Below, in pieces: positions 25,112 through 33,852 of a stretch of 64,000 bases of DNA. Both the position numbers and the translations under genes were made by a program. Below the pieces are notes generated by a model. The model saw nothing but the letters and a program-made list of their open reading frames with translations, was not told the origin of the DNA and ran no database searches. Positions within the stretch are counted from its first letter, which is position 1; the number at the start of each line of letters is the position of its first letter. Origin of the DNA: an uncultured Pelagibacteraceae bacterium (GTDB lineage: Bacteria > Pseudomonadota > Alphaproteobacteria > Pelagibacterales > Pelagibacteraceae); NCBI GenBank assembly GCA_902571135.1, contig CACGAU010000005.1:39743-103742 (forward strand). Direction: 5' to 3'.

Positions 25112-26802
25112 AAAATTACATAGAAGAATTAAGAAGTAAATTCAAGAAATATAAAATTGATGGCTATGTAATTCCAAAAAATGACGATTATTTTACAGAA
25201 TATTCAAAATTAAATCGATTAGAGGTTATCTCAAACTTTAGTGGATCTGCTGGTTTAGCCATAATTCTTAAAAATAAAAATTATTTGTTTACTGATGGAA
25301 GATATACAATTCAAAGTAAAATTGAGAGTGGAAAAAATTTTAAAATTAATGGATTTGAAAAATTAATAAATTGTAGTTTGTTTAAAAATCTCACACTTGG
25401 CATAGATCCAAAGTTATTTACCAATACTCAAATAAAAAATTATTTTTTAAAACACAATAAAATCAAATATGTTGAAAAAAATCTAATTGATGAAATTAAA
25501 AAACAGAAAGAGAATACTTCTATCCCATTTTTTTCTTTAAATAAAAATATTGTTGGTGAAAGTATTAATTCTAAATTAAATAAAATAACCAAATACTTAA
25601 AAAAAAATAAATCTGATTATATTTTTATCAGTGCACCAGAAAATGTTGCGTGGACTTTAAATATACGAGGTGGAGATGGCCCCAACAGTCCAATTCCCAA
25701 TTCAAGATTGATAGTAAGTAAATCAAAAAAAATACTACTTATAAGTAATCTTAAAAAGTGTAAGCAATTATTAAAAAATAAAATTATTAAGAAAAACGAA
25801 TTTTTAGATGAAAATACTTTACCTAGTAAAATACTAAATCTTAAGGGAAAAAACTTTATTATAGATGATAAATCTTGTTCAATATTTTATGAAAATCTAA
25901 TTAAGTCTAAATTTAAGATCATAAACAGAGATGATCCAGTTTATCTTTTAAAAGCGATTAAAAATAAAACTGAGATTAAAAATATGATTAATGCTCATAT
26001 CTTAGATGGAGCAGCATTAACTAAATTTTTATTTTGGATAAAAAAAATTAATAAAAAAAAAATTACAGAAGTAGAAGCAGCTAAGAAATTAGAAAATTTT
26101 AGAAAATTAAATAAAAGCTTTCTTTATCCTAGTTTTGATACAATAGCAGGCTCAGGTAAAAATGGTGCTATTGTACATTACCGTGCAAAAAAAGAAAAAT
26201 GCAGAACTATTAATAGAAATGATATTTTGCTATGTGACTCGGGTGGGCAATATAAATATGGGACAACTGATGTCACAAGAACAATCTGTTTTTCTAAACA
26301 GAAACATAGTATCAAAAATATTTTCACAAAAGTATTAAAAGGTCATATTGCTGTTGCTACGACTGATATTAATAAAGATGATATAGGTAAAAAAATTGAC
26401 AAAAGAGCGAGAAAATTTTTAAATAAAAGTAATCTAGATTATGCGCATGGTACAGGACACGGTGTTGGTTTTTTTCTTAATGTTCATGAAGGACCTCAAT
26501 CTATTACAAAAATAAATGCAGTAAAAATAAGAGAAGGTATGATTTTAAGTAATGAACCTGGGTATTATAAAACCAATGAATATGGCATTAGGATTGAAAA
26601 TTTAGTTTATGTTAAAAAAATAAAAAAAAATTTGTCATTTCAAAATTTAACAATGGCACCTATAGAGAAAGATTTAATAAATTTTGATTTATTAACAATT
26701 GATGAGAAAAACTACCTTTTTAAATATCATTTAGAAGTTTATTCAAGGATATCAAAATATTTAAATCCAAATGAGAGAAGCTGGCTAGCTACTTTTATTT
26801 AG
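25108..26802 (+). CDS. pepP: Xaa-Pro aminopeptidase (M24B)
   Basis: A 564-residue metallopeptidase of the creatinase/aminopeptidase P family, of the longer three-domain type. An N-terminal creatinase-like domain contains SGSAGLAIIL and LFTDGRYTIQS. The catalytic domain has the metal ligands in LLCDSGGQYKYGTTDVTRT, AHGTGHGVGFFLNVHEGP, ILSNEPGYY and GIRIENLV. It removes N-terminal residues before proline. I start it at the ATG at 25108, which overlaps the uvrD stop as ATGA, not the upstream TTG. The end overlaps the convergent ligA by 18 bp. Confidence 0.9.
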   Translation: MKNYIEELRSKFKKYKIDGYVIPKNDDYFTEYSKLNRLEVISNFSGSAGLAIILKNKNYLFTDGRYTIQSKIESGKNFKINGFEKLINCSLFKNLTLGIDPKLFTNTQIKNYFLKHNKIKYVEKNLIDEIKKQKENTSIPFFSLNKNIVGESINSKLNKITKYLKKNKSDYIFISAPENVAWTLNIRGGDGPNSPIPNSRLIVSKSKKILLISNLKKCKQLLKNKIIKKNEFLDENTLPSKILNLKGKNFIIDDKSCSIFYENLIKSKFKIINRDDPVYLLKAIKNKTEIKNMINAHILDGAALTKFLFWIKKINKKKITEVEAAKKLENFRKLNKSFLYPSFDTIAGSGKNGAIVHYRAKKEKCRTINRNDILLCDSGGQYKYGTTDVTRTICFSKQKHSIKNIFTKVLKGHIAVATTDINKDDIGKKIDKRARKFLNKSNLDYAHGTGHGVGFFLNVHEGPQSITKINAVKIREGMILSNEPGYYKTNEYGIRIENLVYVKKIKKNLSFQNLTMAPIEKDLINFDLLTIDEKNYLFKYHLEVYSRISKYLNPNERSWLATFI

Positions 26803-28815
26803 CATTTTCAAAAATTCAGCTTGGTCAATTACTTTTATTTTTAACTGTTTGGCATAATCTATTTTTTTTTTAGTTGGTTTTTCGCCAACAATTAAGAAAT
26901 TTAGTTTTTTTGATACACTGCTAATTGTTTTTCCAGAATTTTCCTCAATCAGAGATTTAACTTCTGCTCTACTAATTCCATTTAATTTACCAGTAACTAA
27001 AAAAGTCTTATTATTTAACAAACCATCATCTGAATTTTGAACAGCATCTTTAATTAACAAAACATTTTCCAATTCATTTACAACTTTTTTGTTAGCCTTA
27101 TTTGAAAAAAAACTCCTAATTGAACTGACTTGTGTTTCACCAATTCCATCAATATTTAGCATATCTTCATAATCAATTTCTTTAGATAAATTTTTAAATT
27201 TTGAAAATGATACAAAATGTTTAGACAACAATTTTGCATTTTCTAAACCTATATGTCTTATACCTAGAGAATATATAAATCTTTCTAAAGAAATATTTTT
27301 TTTTTGATCAATTGAATACTTTAAATTTTGAACAGAAAGTTTTCCCCAGCCTTCTAAATTTTCAATTTTTGAAAAATCTAAATTAAAAATATCTTGAGGA
27401 TATTTAATTAATTTTAATTTCCAAAAATTTTCAACTATTTTTTTTCCAAAGCCATCTATATTAAATGCTTCTTTTGAAACAAAATGCTTTAATTTTTCAA
27501 TTGATATTTTATCACAATAATAACCTTCACTAGAACATCTCCTTACAGCATCAACTTTTTTTGTTACTTTGTTAAATTCTTTAATTGTTTCTGATCCACA
27601 TGATGGACAATTTTTTGGGAAAATAAATTTTTTTGAATTTTTTAATCTTTTTTGTTTATCTACTGAAAGTATATGAGGTATTACATCGCCAGCTCTCTCT
27701 ATAACTGCTGTATCACCTATTCTAATATCTTTTCTATTAATTTCGTCTTCATTGTGTAAAGTTGCATTAGAAACTAATACTCCTCCAATATTTATAGGTT
27801 TTATTTTGGCTACTGGAGTTAATGCACCTGTCCTGCCGATTTGAATATCAATATCTAAAATTTTAGAAGTTGCTTTATTTGAAGGAAATTTGTGTGCGAT
27901 TGCCCATCTTGGAGCGTTGGCAACATTTCCTAATCTTTTCTGTAATTCTAAGTCATCTATTTTATAAACAATACCATCTATATCAAAATCTAAATTAGAT
28001 CTTTGCTGCTCAACTTCGTTATAATTTTGAATTAAATTTTTTATACCAGAAATAGTTTTATTAAGTGGATTAGTTTTAAATCCCCATTCATCTAATTTTT
28101 GCAAATACTCTGATTGTTTTTTTTGTTTTAAACCGTCCTCAAAACCGAAAGTATATGCTATAAAATTTAGTGGTATTTTTTTAGTATCTTCAGGGTTTTT
28201 TTGTCTCAAAGAACCGGAGGCAGCATTTCTAGGATTTGCAAATTTTTCTTTTAAATTCTCAAAATGACTGTTCTGAATAAATACTTCGCCACGAACATCT
28301 ATATCTTTGGGAAAATCTTTATTTAAAATTTGTTTTGGTATATCTTTTATTGTTGCTAGATTAGCAGTTATATCCTCACCTTCATTGCCATCTCCTCTAG
28401 ATAATCCTTTTTCAAAAATACCATTTTTGTAAGTTAATGAAGCAGAAATTCCATCTATTTTTGGTTCAGCACTATAAGAAATTTTAAATTCTGCATTTTC
28501 AGATAAAAAATTTAAAATTCTTTTTTCAAAATTTTTTAAATCTTCCTCAGAAAATGCATTAGAGAGTGAAAGCATAGAAACTCTATGTTGAATTTTTTTA
28601 AAATTTTTTGAAGGTTTGTGACCAATTATATTTGAAGGTGATTTTTTTGACCTAAGGAAAATATATTTTTTTTCTAATGATAATATTTCATTTTTCAAAT
28701 CATCATATTCACTGTCAGAAATTAATGGTTTGCTCTTATCGTAATAATACTTGTTAAACTTATTTAATAAATTAATTTTTTCTTTATATTCTTTTTCAAT
28801 TTCTTTTTTATTCAT
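26785..28815 (-). CDS. ligA: NAD-dependent DNA ligase
   Basis: A 676-residue LigA that seals nicks using NAD. An N-terminal Ia domain (YYDKSKPLISDSEYDDL) is followed by the adenylation site KIDG in SAEPKIDGISASL, then RGDGNEGEDIT and NPRNAASGSLRQ. Next come the OB fold, a four-cysteine zinc site (CPSCGS, then RRCSSEGYYC), helix-hairpin-helix repeats and a terminal BRCT domain (TFLVTGKLNGISRAEVKSLIE). It overlaps bamD by 8 bp and is the last gene of the lpxC-bamD-ligA tail of the division cluster. The recN gene that often lies between bamD and ligA in alphaproteobacteria is absent. Confidence 0.96.
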   Translation of the reverse strand: MNKKEIEKEYKEKINLLNKFNKYYYDKSKPLISDSEYDDLKNEILSLEKKYIFLRSKKSPSNIIGHKPSKNFKKIQHRVSMLSLSNAFSEEDLKNFEKRILNFLSENAEFKISYSAEPKIDGISASLTYKNGIFEKGLSRGDGNEGEDITANLATIKDIPKQILNKDFPKDIDVRGEVFIQNSHFENLKEKFANPRNAASGSLRQKNPEDTKKIPLNFIAYTFGFEDGLKQKKQSEYLQKLDEWGFKTNPLNKTISGIKNLIQNYNEVEQQRSNLDFDIDGIVYKIDDLELQKRLGNVANAPRWAIAHKFPSNKATSKILDIDIQIGRTGALTPVAKIKPINIGGVLVSNATLHNEDEINRKDIRIGDTAVIERAGDVIPHILSVDKQKRLKNSKKFIFPKNCPSCGSETIKEFNKVTKKVDAVRRCSSEGYYCDKISIEKLKHFVSKEAFNIDGFGKKIVENFWKLKLIKYPQDIFNLDFSKIENLEGWGKLSVQNLKYSIDQKKNISLERFIYSLGIRHIGLENAKLLSKHFVSFSKFKNLSKEIDYEDMLNIDGIGETQVSSIRSFFSNKANKKVVNELENVLLIKDAVQNSDDGLLNNKTFLVTGKLNGISRAEVKSLIEENSGKTISSVSKKLNFLIVGEKPTKKKIDYAKQLKIKVIDQAEFLKMLNKSS

Positions 28816-29653
28816 TTTGACCTAAAAGAAATTTAAATTTTTCAAAGAAAATTTTTCTTTTTTTTGGTTTTTTAATCTTATTTTTTTTATATTCTTTATT
28901 AAAAATGATAAAAGATTTTTCATACCATTTTGAAGATTTATAATTATATCCCAAAAGTTTGGCATATTTTTGTGCTTCATTTTTCAAACCAATTGTATAA
29001 TAAACTTCAACTAACCTATGTAGAGCTTCCTCAACATAAATAGTTGTCTCATATTCATCAACAACACTCTTAAATCTATTTATTGCTGGTATCCATTTTT
29101 TTTTATCAAAGTAATACCTGCCTATATACATTTCTTTTGAGGCTAATATATCGTTTATTAAGTCAAGTTTAAATTCAGCATCTAGTGCATATTCTGTATT
29201 TGGATAACTTTGAATCAAAATTTTAAAATTCTCTCTTGCATTAATTATTGAATTTAAATCTTTTTTTTCATCAACAATTTGCTCATAATAACATAATGCT
29301 AATAAGTAATTTGCATAATCTAAATTTGAACTTGTTGGATAAACCCGTTTAAATCTCTCTAATTCTGCAATTGCATCATCATAATAATCTTGAGCATAAT
29401 ATGAATAAGCAGCCATCAGTGCTGATTTTGGTGCCCAAATGGATTGTGGAAATAAAGTTTCAGCTTCATTAAATTTTTTTGCAGCGAACAATACATCCCC
29501 ATTTTCTAGAGACTCCAATCCTGCTTCATAAGCTTCTAAAACTTGTAAATCTAAATTTTTTTCTTTTTGTATTGATTTCTTAACACTATCTTTTGAACAA
29601 GATACGAATAATAAAACAATTAATATTAAATTAAAAATATTATTTATTTTCAT
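28808..29653 (-). CDS. bamD: Outer-membrane assembly lipoprotein BamD
   Basis: A 281-residue lipoprotein. The signal peptide ends in LLFVSCSKD, giving a lipobox with C19 as lipidated residue. The mature part is built of TPR-like helix pairs: EAYEAGLESLENGDVLFAAK, then AYSYYAQDYYDDAIAELERF and SYPNTEYALDAEFKLD. BamD is the essential TPR partner of BamA in outer-membrane protein insertion. The position between lpxC and ligA is the usual alphaproteobacterial one, where it was called comL. The C-terminal tail is very lysine-rich (KKNKIKKPKKRK). Confidence 0.9.
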   Translation of the reverse strand: MKINNIFNLILIVLLFVSCSKDSVKKSIQKEKNLDLQVLEAYEAGLESLENGDVLFAAKKFNEAETLFPQSIWAPKSALMAAYSYYAQDYYDDAIAELERFKRVYPTSSNLDYANYLLALCYYEQIVDEKKDLNSIINARENFKILIQSYPNTEYALDAEFKLDLINDILASKEMYIGRYYFDKKKWIPAINRFKSVVDEYETTIYVEEALHRLVEVYYTIGLKNEAQKYAKLLGYNYKSSKWYEKSFIIFNKEYKKNKIKKPKKRKIFFEKFKFLLGQNE

Positions 29654-29699
29654 AATAAAATTATACTTTTTTAATGGTAATTTAAAAGTTATCTTTGCC

Positions 29700-30620
29700 T
29701 TAAGCTATAGATCTTAATAAATTTCTATTAATTAAGGTATGAGGAAGATTTTTTTCTTTTATTTCTAAAATAGAAAAATTCTCTTTGTTTTGAAACACTT
29801 TTCTTAACAACTGATTTGTTAAATAATGACCACCTTGTGAAGATTTAATACTTGCAACAATTCTATACCCAGATGTATATAAATCACCTATACAGTCCAA
29901 AATTTTATGATTTACAAACTCTTTCTTATTTCGCAATCCCTCTGAATTTAAAACAGTATCATCTTTTACAACCACTGCATTTTCAAGACTTCCTCCTTTT
30001 GCCAAACCGTTTTTTTTAATTTTCTCTATATCTTCAAACAAACAATAGGTTCTTGAATTGTAAATATCTTCTAAATCGTCTTCATAAACTTTTATTTTAT
30101 TTCTTTGATTTCCAATAATTGAATTTTTATACTTTAGTTCAAAATCAATATCTAAACTTAAACCTGAAGGTTCTATAGAAATAAATCTTTCACCATCAGA
30201 AAACTTTACTTCTTTTTTAATTTTTATTACTTTTATAGGGGCATCACTAATTTCTATTCCAGCTGATTTAATTTTTTCTATAAATACTTTTGCGGATCCA
30301 TCTAAAATTGGTACTTCTTCATTATCAATCTCAACTAAAGCATTATCTATTCCCATTCCAAACAATGCACCCATTAGATGTTCTATAGTTGAAATTTTCA
30401 CACCATAATTATTTTCAATAGTTGTATTTAAAGAGGTATTGGTAACATTCATAAAATTTGGATATACAAGATTATTTGATTTTAAATCAACTCTCTTAAA
30501 TACAATGCCAGAATTTACTTCTGCAGGTTTTATACAAACATTAACACTCAGACCACTATGAAGGGCCACACCTTTAAATGAAATATTTTTTTTTATTGTT
30601 TTTTGAGTTAAATAAGACAC
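29700..30620 (-). CDS. lpxC: UDP-3-O-acyl-N-acetylglucosamine deacetylase
   Basis: A 306-residue LpxC, the committed zinc enzyme of lipid A synthesis. Zinc ligands are in STIEHLMGALFGMGIDN (first His) and HKILDCIGDLYTSG (second His and Asp), and the catalytic region EEVPILDGSA and GGHYLTNQLLRKV are intact. The cell therefore makes lipid A. It lies 64 bp after the ftsA-like gene. In most alphaproteobacteria ftsZ sits between these two, but not here. Confidence 0.95.
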   Translation of the reverse strand: MSYLTQKTIKKNISFKGVALHSGLSVNVCIKPAEVNSGIVFKRVDLKSNNLVYPNFMNVTNTSLNTTIENNYGVKISTIEHLMGALFGMGIDNALVEIDNEEVPILDGSAKVFIEKIKSAGIEISDAPIKVIKIKKEVKFSDGERFISIEPSGLSLDIDFELKYKNSIIGNQRNKIKVYEDDLEDIYNSRTYCLFEDIEKIKKNGLAKGGSLENAVVVKDDTVLNSEGLRNKKEFVNHKILDCIGDLYTSGYRIVASIKSSQGGHYLTNQLLRKVFQNKENFSILEIKEKNLPHTLINRNLLRSIA

Positions 30621-30684
30621 GATTGTGTTTTAATTCGAATTTCTGATGATTAAAAAACAACAAATGTTACCAGAAAAAACAATT

Positions 30685-31386
30685 TTAACTAAAAAATTGA
30701 AAAAACTTCTCAAAAAAACCCTCTTTTTTAGATATTTTTGGGATTATTTCTACTTCATTGTTATTACAACCGTTAATTATATTACTCGCCATGTTTGGAA
30801 GTTCAAAATCACTATTTTTAAAAAAATCTTTAACATAGTCATTATCTAAATATCGAATTATTTTTATTTGATATTTTTGTAAAACTTTATCTATTTCTAA
30901 AGCATATCTTTTAGGTATTGATATGATTTTAATCTCTAAACATAAATTTTTACAATTAAGTCCATCTTCAAAAAAAGAAAATTGTTCTCCATCAATAATA
31001 TATTTATTAATTAAAACATGTAAAATTTTTTGGTCTTGATAGTTAAGCTCGTATATATCTTTAGCTTCTGTAATCGTTTGTTCTAAATGTGCTTTGCTTA
31101 TAATTTGATCATAATTTTTTTTTATTCCAATATTCAAATTTAATATTTTTTTACTTTCAATTAGTAAATATATATTTTCTACGAAATTACCTATTAATTT
31201 TTCAATCTTAAATATATTGTTATCAAGAAAGTTTATCAAAACTTCAAAGTCTAAATCTCTATTAAAATTTTCAATTTTTAATTCTTTTTTATAAATATTT
31301 TTATGATTGTTTTTGTCAAATAAATAAATTCCAAATTTTTCATTTGAAATTAATAAGTATGTTTTTATTTCAGTTTCTAGGTGCAT
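30685..31386 (-). CDS. Shrunken FtsA-like protein (SHS2/1C region plus membrane tail, no actin ATPase half)
   Basis: A 233-residue protein in the ftsA slot after ftsQ, overlapping it by 17 bp. It matches FtsA weakly but collinearly: a degenerate first strand (TYLLISNEKFGIYLFD, where FtsA has GLDIGTTK), an SHS2/1C-like region with KKILNLNIGIKK and ITEAKDIYEL, and the FtsA hallmark ILHVLINKYIIDG at 121-133 followed by LEIKIISIPKRYA. After about residue 190 the nucleotide-binding subdomains 2A and 2B (the IDIGGGTTD type motifs) are missing. What follows is an LPNMASNIINGC piece resembling FtsA's late ATAVGLL helix, and an amphipathic C-terminus KKEGFFEKFFQFFS, like the FtsA membrane-targeting helix. 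FtsA is usually near 400 residues or more. FtsA-derived origin is a strong inference; function is unproven. Confidence 0.65.
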   Translation of the reverse strand: MHLETEIKTYLLISNEKFGIYLFDKNNHKNIYKKELKIENFNRDLDFEVLINFLDNNIFKIEKLIGNFVENIYLLIESKKILNLNIGIKKNYDQIISKAHLEQTITEAKDIYELNYQDQKILHVLINKYIIDGEQFSFFEDGLNCKNLCLEIKIISIPKRYALEIDKVLQKYQIKIIRYLDNDYVKDFFKNSDFELPNMASNIINGCNNNEVEIIPKISKKEGFFEKFFQFFS

Positions 31387-32050
31387 TTATAATTATGTTG
31401 TTATTAATTCTTGCATCAATGAGTTTGATATTTTTAAAATTTTTATCAATAAAAAACTCAAATGCTTTATTTAAAGAGGATTTTGGATTTTCTCTAGATA
31501 ATTTAATAATCGTTTTATTCTTTAACTCTAAATCCCATCTTTTTGATGGAAAAAAAAAGAAATTTTCTATTTCATTATAAGAAAATTTTGATTGATCTAA
31601 AATTTTTTTAAAATTTAAAAACTCATTTATACTTGGTTTACCAAAAATAAAGGGTAAGGATTTATTGTCAAAATTATCTTTTATTAATTTGCCATTACTT
31701 CCCACTAAAAATATTTTACCATCAATATTAATCCTGGCTAAAAAATCAGTTTTCAAAATTTTTATATTTAAAGTTGAGGGATAGTTTTTAAAAATTTCAT
31801 ATTTTTCAATTAATGAATTTGTATCTATAACCTTTCTGATTTCATGCTCATCAATTAAAAAAATATTATCTAAATTTAAATTTTTTATATTATTTTTAAT
31901 AATTTGATTATTAACCATATTTAAACCAAAAATATTAATATTTATTATCTTGTAGAATTTAAGTTTTTCTAAACTTATATTGTGCACAGAACTGAAAATT
32001 AAAAGCAAAAAAAAATAAACAACAATTTTTTTACCTTTTTGTTGATGCAT
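31370..32050 (-). CDS. ftsQ: Cell-division protein FtsQ
   Basis: A 226-residue bitopic protein. It has a short cytoplasmic basic N-terminus (MHQQKGKK), a membrane helix near 9-25, then a POTRA domain (INIFGLNMVNNQIIKNNI, about 38-55) and the FtsQ beta domain with the typical NYPSTLNIKILKTDFLARI. FtsQ links FtsL/FtsB and the early ring. It is short relative to other alphaproteobacterial FtsQ, mostly through a reduced N-terminus. It overlaps ddl by 20 bp and the ftsA-like gene by 17 bp. Order and motifs agree. Confidence 0.85.
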   Translation of the reverse strand: MHQQKGKKIVVYFFLLLIFSSVHNISLEKLKFYKIININIFGLNMVNNQIIKNNIKNLNLDNIFLIDEHEIRKVIDTNSLIEKYEIFKNYPSTLNIKILKTDFLARINIDGKIFLVGSNGKLIKDNFDNKSLPFIFGKPSINEFLNFKKILDQSKFSYNEIENFFFFPSKRWDLELKNKTIIKLSRENPKSSLNKAFEFFIDKNFKNIKLIDARINNNIIINAPRN

Positions 32051-32945
32051 CCTTTAAAATCCATTGAATTAGTTTTAAAAAGCTTATTCCTTTATATGCT
32101 GCGATTTCAGGAACTAAAGATAACTTTGTCATTCCAGGCTGAGTATTGATTTCTAATAGGTAAAATCTATTATTAAAAAATTTAAAATCTGATCTTGTAA
32201 CGCCTCTGCAACCAATAATTTTATGAGCTTTAAAAGCTATATTCATTACCTCTCTATATTTATTATAAGATAAATTGACAGGAATTATATGTTCGGTTTT
32301 TGCACTGGAATTATATTTTGCTTGATAATCATAGAATTTTCTTTTTGGTTTTAGTTCTATTGCTCCTAGTTTTTTATTTCCCATTATTGCAACTTGTATT
32401 TCCCTTCCACCAATAAATTCTTCAATCATAACTTTTTTATATTGTTTTATTGAATTAAGAATTTTAATTATATTTTTTTCATTACAAATATATACGTTGA
32501 CACTGGAACCCTCATTTAAAGGCTTTGCTACTACTGGAAATCTTATTTTTTTTTTAATTTTTTTTATTAAATCTTCATTTTTAACATCGTAAGAATAAGT
32601 AAAAAATTTTGGTGTAATTATTTTATTTTTAATAAATATTTTTTTTGAAATTTCTTTGTCCATTGCAATAGACGATGCAATTACACCTGAGTGTGTATAG
32701 GGAATTTTAAACCTTTCTAGAATAGTTTGAATATAACCATCCTCTCCAAATTGACCATGCAATGCATTAAAAATTACATTTGGTTTAAAAGATTTAATAT
32801 TTTTTTCTAAATTATTATCCGGTTCAGTGATTTTAACTCTATAACCATTTTTTTTAAGCTCATTAGCAACCTGTTGCCCTGTATCAAGACTTATTAATCT
32901 CTCTTTTGATATCCCACCTGATATTATTAATATTTTTTTTTTCAA
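32031..32945 (-). CDS. ddl: D-alanine-D-alanine ligase
   Basis: A 304-residue ATP-grasp enzyme that makes D-Ala-D-Ala for the peptidoglycan pentapeptide. It shows SGGISKERLISLDTG at the N-terminus, NALHGQFGEDG (conserved HGxxGEDG), PVVAKPLNEGSSVNV, MIEEFIGGREIQVAI, and the C-terminal LEINTQPGMT with the metal and phosphate ligands. Short for the family but complete. It follows murB by one base and its product is used by the MurF half of the fusion protein downstream of mraY. Confidence 0.95.
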   Translation of the reverse strand: MKKKILIISGGISKERLISLDTGQQVANELKKNGYRVKITEPDNNLEKNIKSFKPNVIFNALHGQFGEDGYIQTILERFKIPYTHSGVIASSIAMDKEISKKIFIKNKIITPKFFTYSYDVKNEDLIKKIKKKIRFPVVAKPLNEGSSVNVYICNEKNIIKILNSIKQYKKVMIEEFIGGREIQVAIMGNKKLGAIELKPKRKFYDYQAKYNSSAKTEHIIPVNLSYNKYREVMNIAFKAHKIIGCRGVTRSDFKFFNNRFYLLEINTQPGMTKLSLVPEIAAYKGISFLKLIQWILKDASTKR

Positions 32946-32946
32946 C

Positions 32947-33852
32947 TTATTCTAATATTTTTATTTCAGTTTCTAATTTAATTCCTGTTTTCTTAAATAC
33001 ACTTTCAGACACAAAATTTATCAATTTTTTCATATCCTCAAACTTAGCATTACCTTTATTTACAAAAAAATTACAGTGTTTTTGAGAAATTGATGCATCT
33101 CCAAATGATTTTTCTAACGGCACAGACTCTTTGATTAATTGCCAAACTTTTTTATCAGATTGATCTATAGGATTTTTAAATGTGCTACCACTGGTTCTAA
33201 TTTTTGTTGGTTGTGCTTGTTCTTTTTTTTCTTTAAGTAACGCTATTTCATTTTCTATTAAGCTCTTATCTTTTTTAAAACCTTTAAATGATGCACTTAA
33301 AAAAATAAGATCTTCAGATAATCCACTATCTCTATATTTAAAGTTAATATCTTTTGCAGGTATAGTAATTACTTGACCTGATTTATTTACTGCTTGAATA
33401 GAAATAAGAATATCTTTGAACTCTCTTTGAAAACAACCTGCATTCATTTTAATACCACCACCTATAGTTCCAGGTATACAAGAAAGAAACTCGAAACCAC
33501 CTAAACTATTTTCCATTGCAAATTCAGATAAAGATTTATCTGTAGCAGCACTACCAGCGACTACGATTTCTTCAGAATGTAGTGAAATATTATTAAAATT
33601 TTGAGTAAGTTTTATTACAACTCCATCAAATTTATTATCGGATATAAGTGTGTTAGAACCAGCTCCTAATATAAATATTTTCTCTTTATCTTGAATTTTT
33701 TTAAGAAATTTAATTAATTCTTTTAAATCACCTGCCTTAAAATAAGCTTTAGTTTTGCCTCCTATGTTAAACCAATTTTTTTTTTTTAGATCATAATCTA
33801 ACTTTAAATTGTTATTAAATTCTGGGATCAGCTCTTTTAAATCAATTTTCAT
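32947..33852 (-). CDS. murB: UDP-N-acetylenolpyruvoylglucosamine reductase
   Basis: A 301-residue FAD enzyme that makes UDP-MurNAc. It has an FAD-binding FILGAGSNTLISD segment, GFEFLSCIPGTIGGGIKMNAGC (reported here as an intact core around SCIPGTIGG), YRDSGL with the substrate Tyr, and a C-terminal STFKNP with the catalytic Ser region. Length and lack of the extra loop mark it as type II-like MurB, as in most alphaproteobacteria. Start overlaps the murC stop by 4 bp. Confidence 0.94.
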   Translation of the reverse strand: MKIDLKELIPEFNNNLKLDYDLKKKNWFNIGGKTKAYFKAGDLKELIKFLKKIQDKEKIFILGAGSNTLISDNKFDGVVIKLTQNFNNISLHSEEIVVAGSAATDKSLSEFAMENSLGGFEFLSCIPGTIGGGIKMNAGCFQREFKDILISIQAVNKSGQVITIPAKDINFKYRDSGLSEDLIFLSASFKGFKKDKSLIENEIALLKEKKEQAQPTKIRTSGSTFKNPIDQSDKKVWQLIKESVPLEKSFGDASISQKHCNFFVNKGNAKFEDMKKLINFVSESVFKKTGIKLETEIKILE

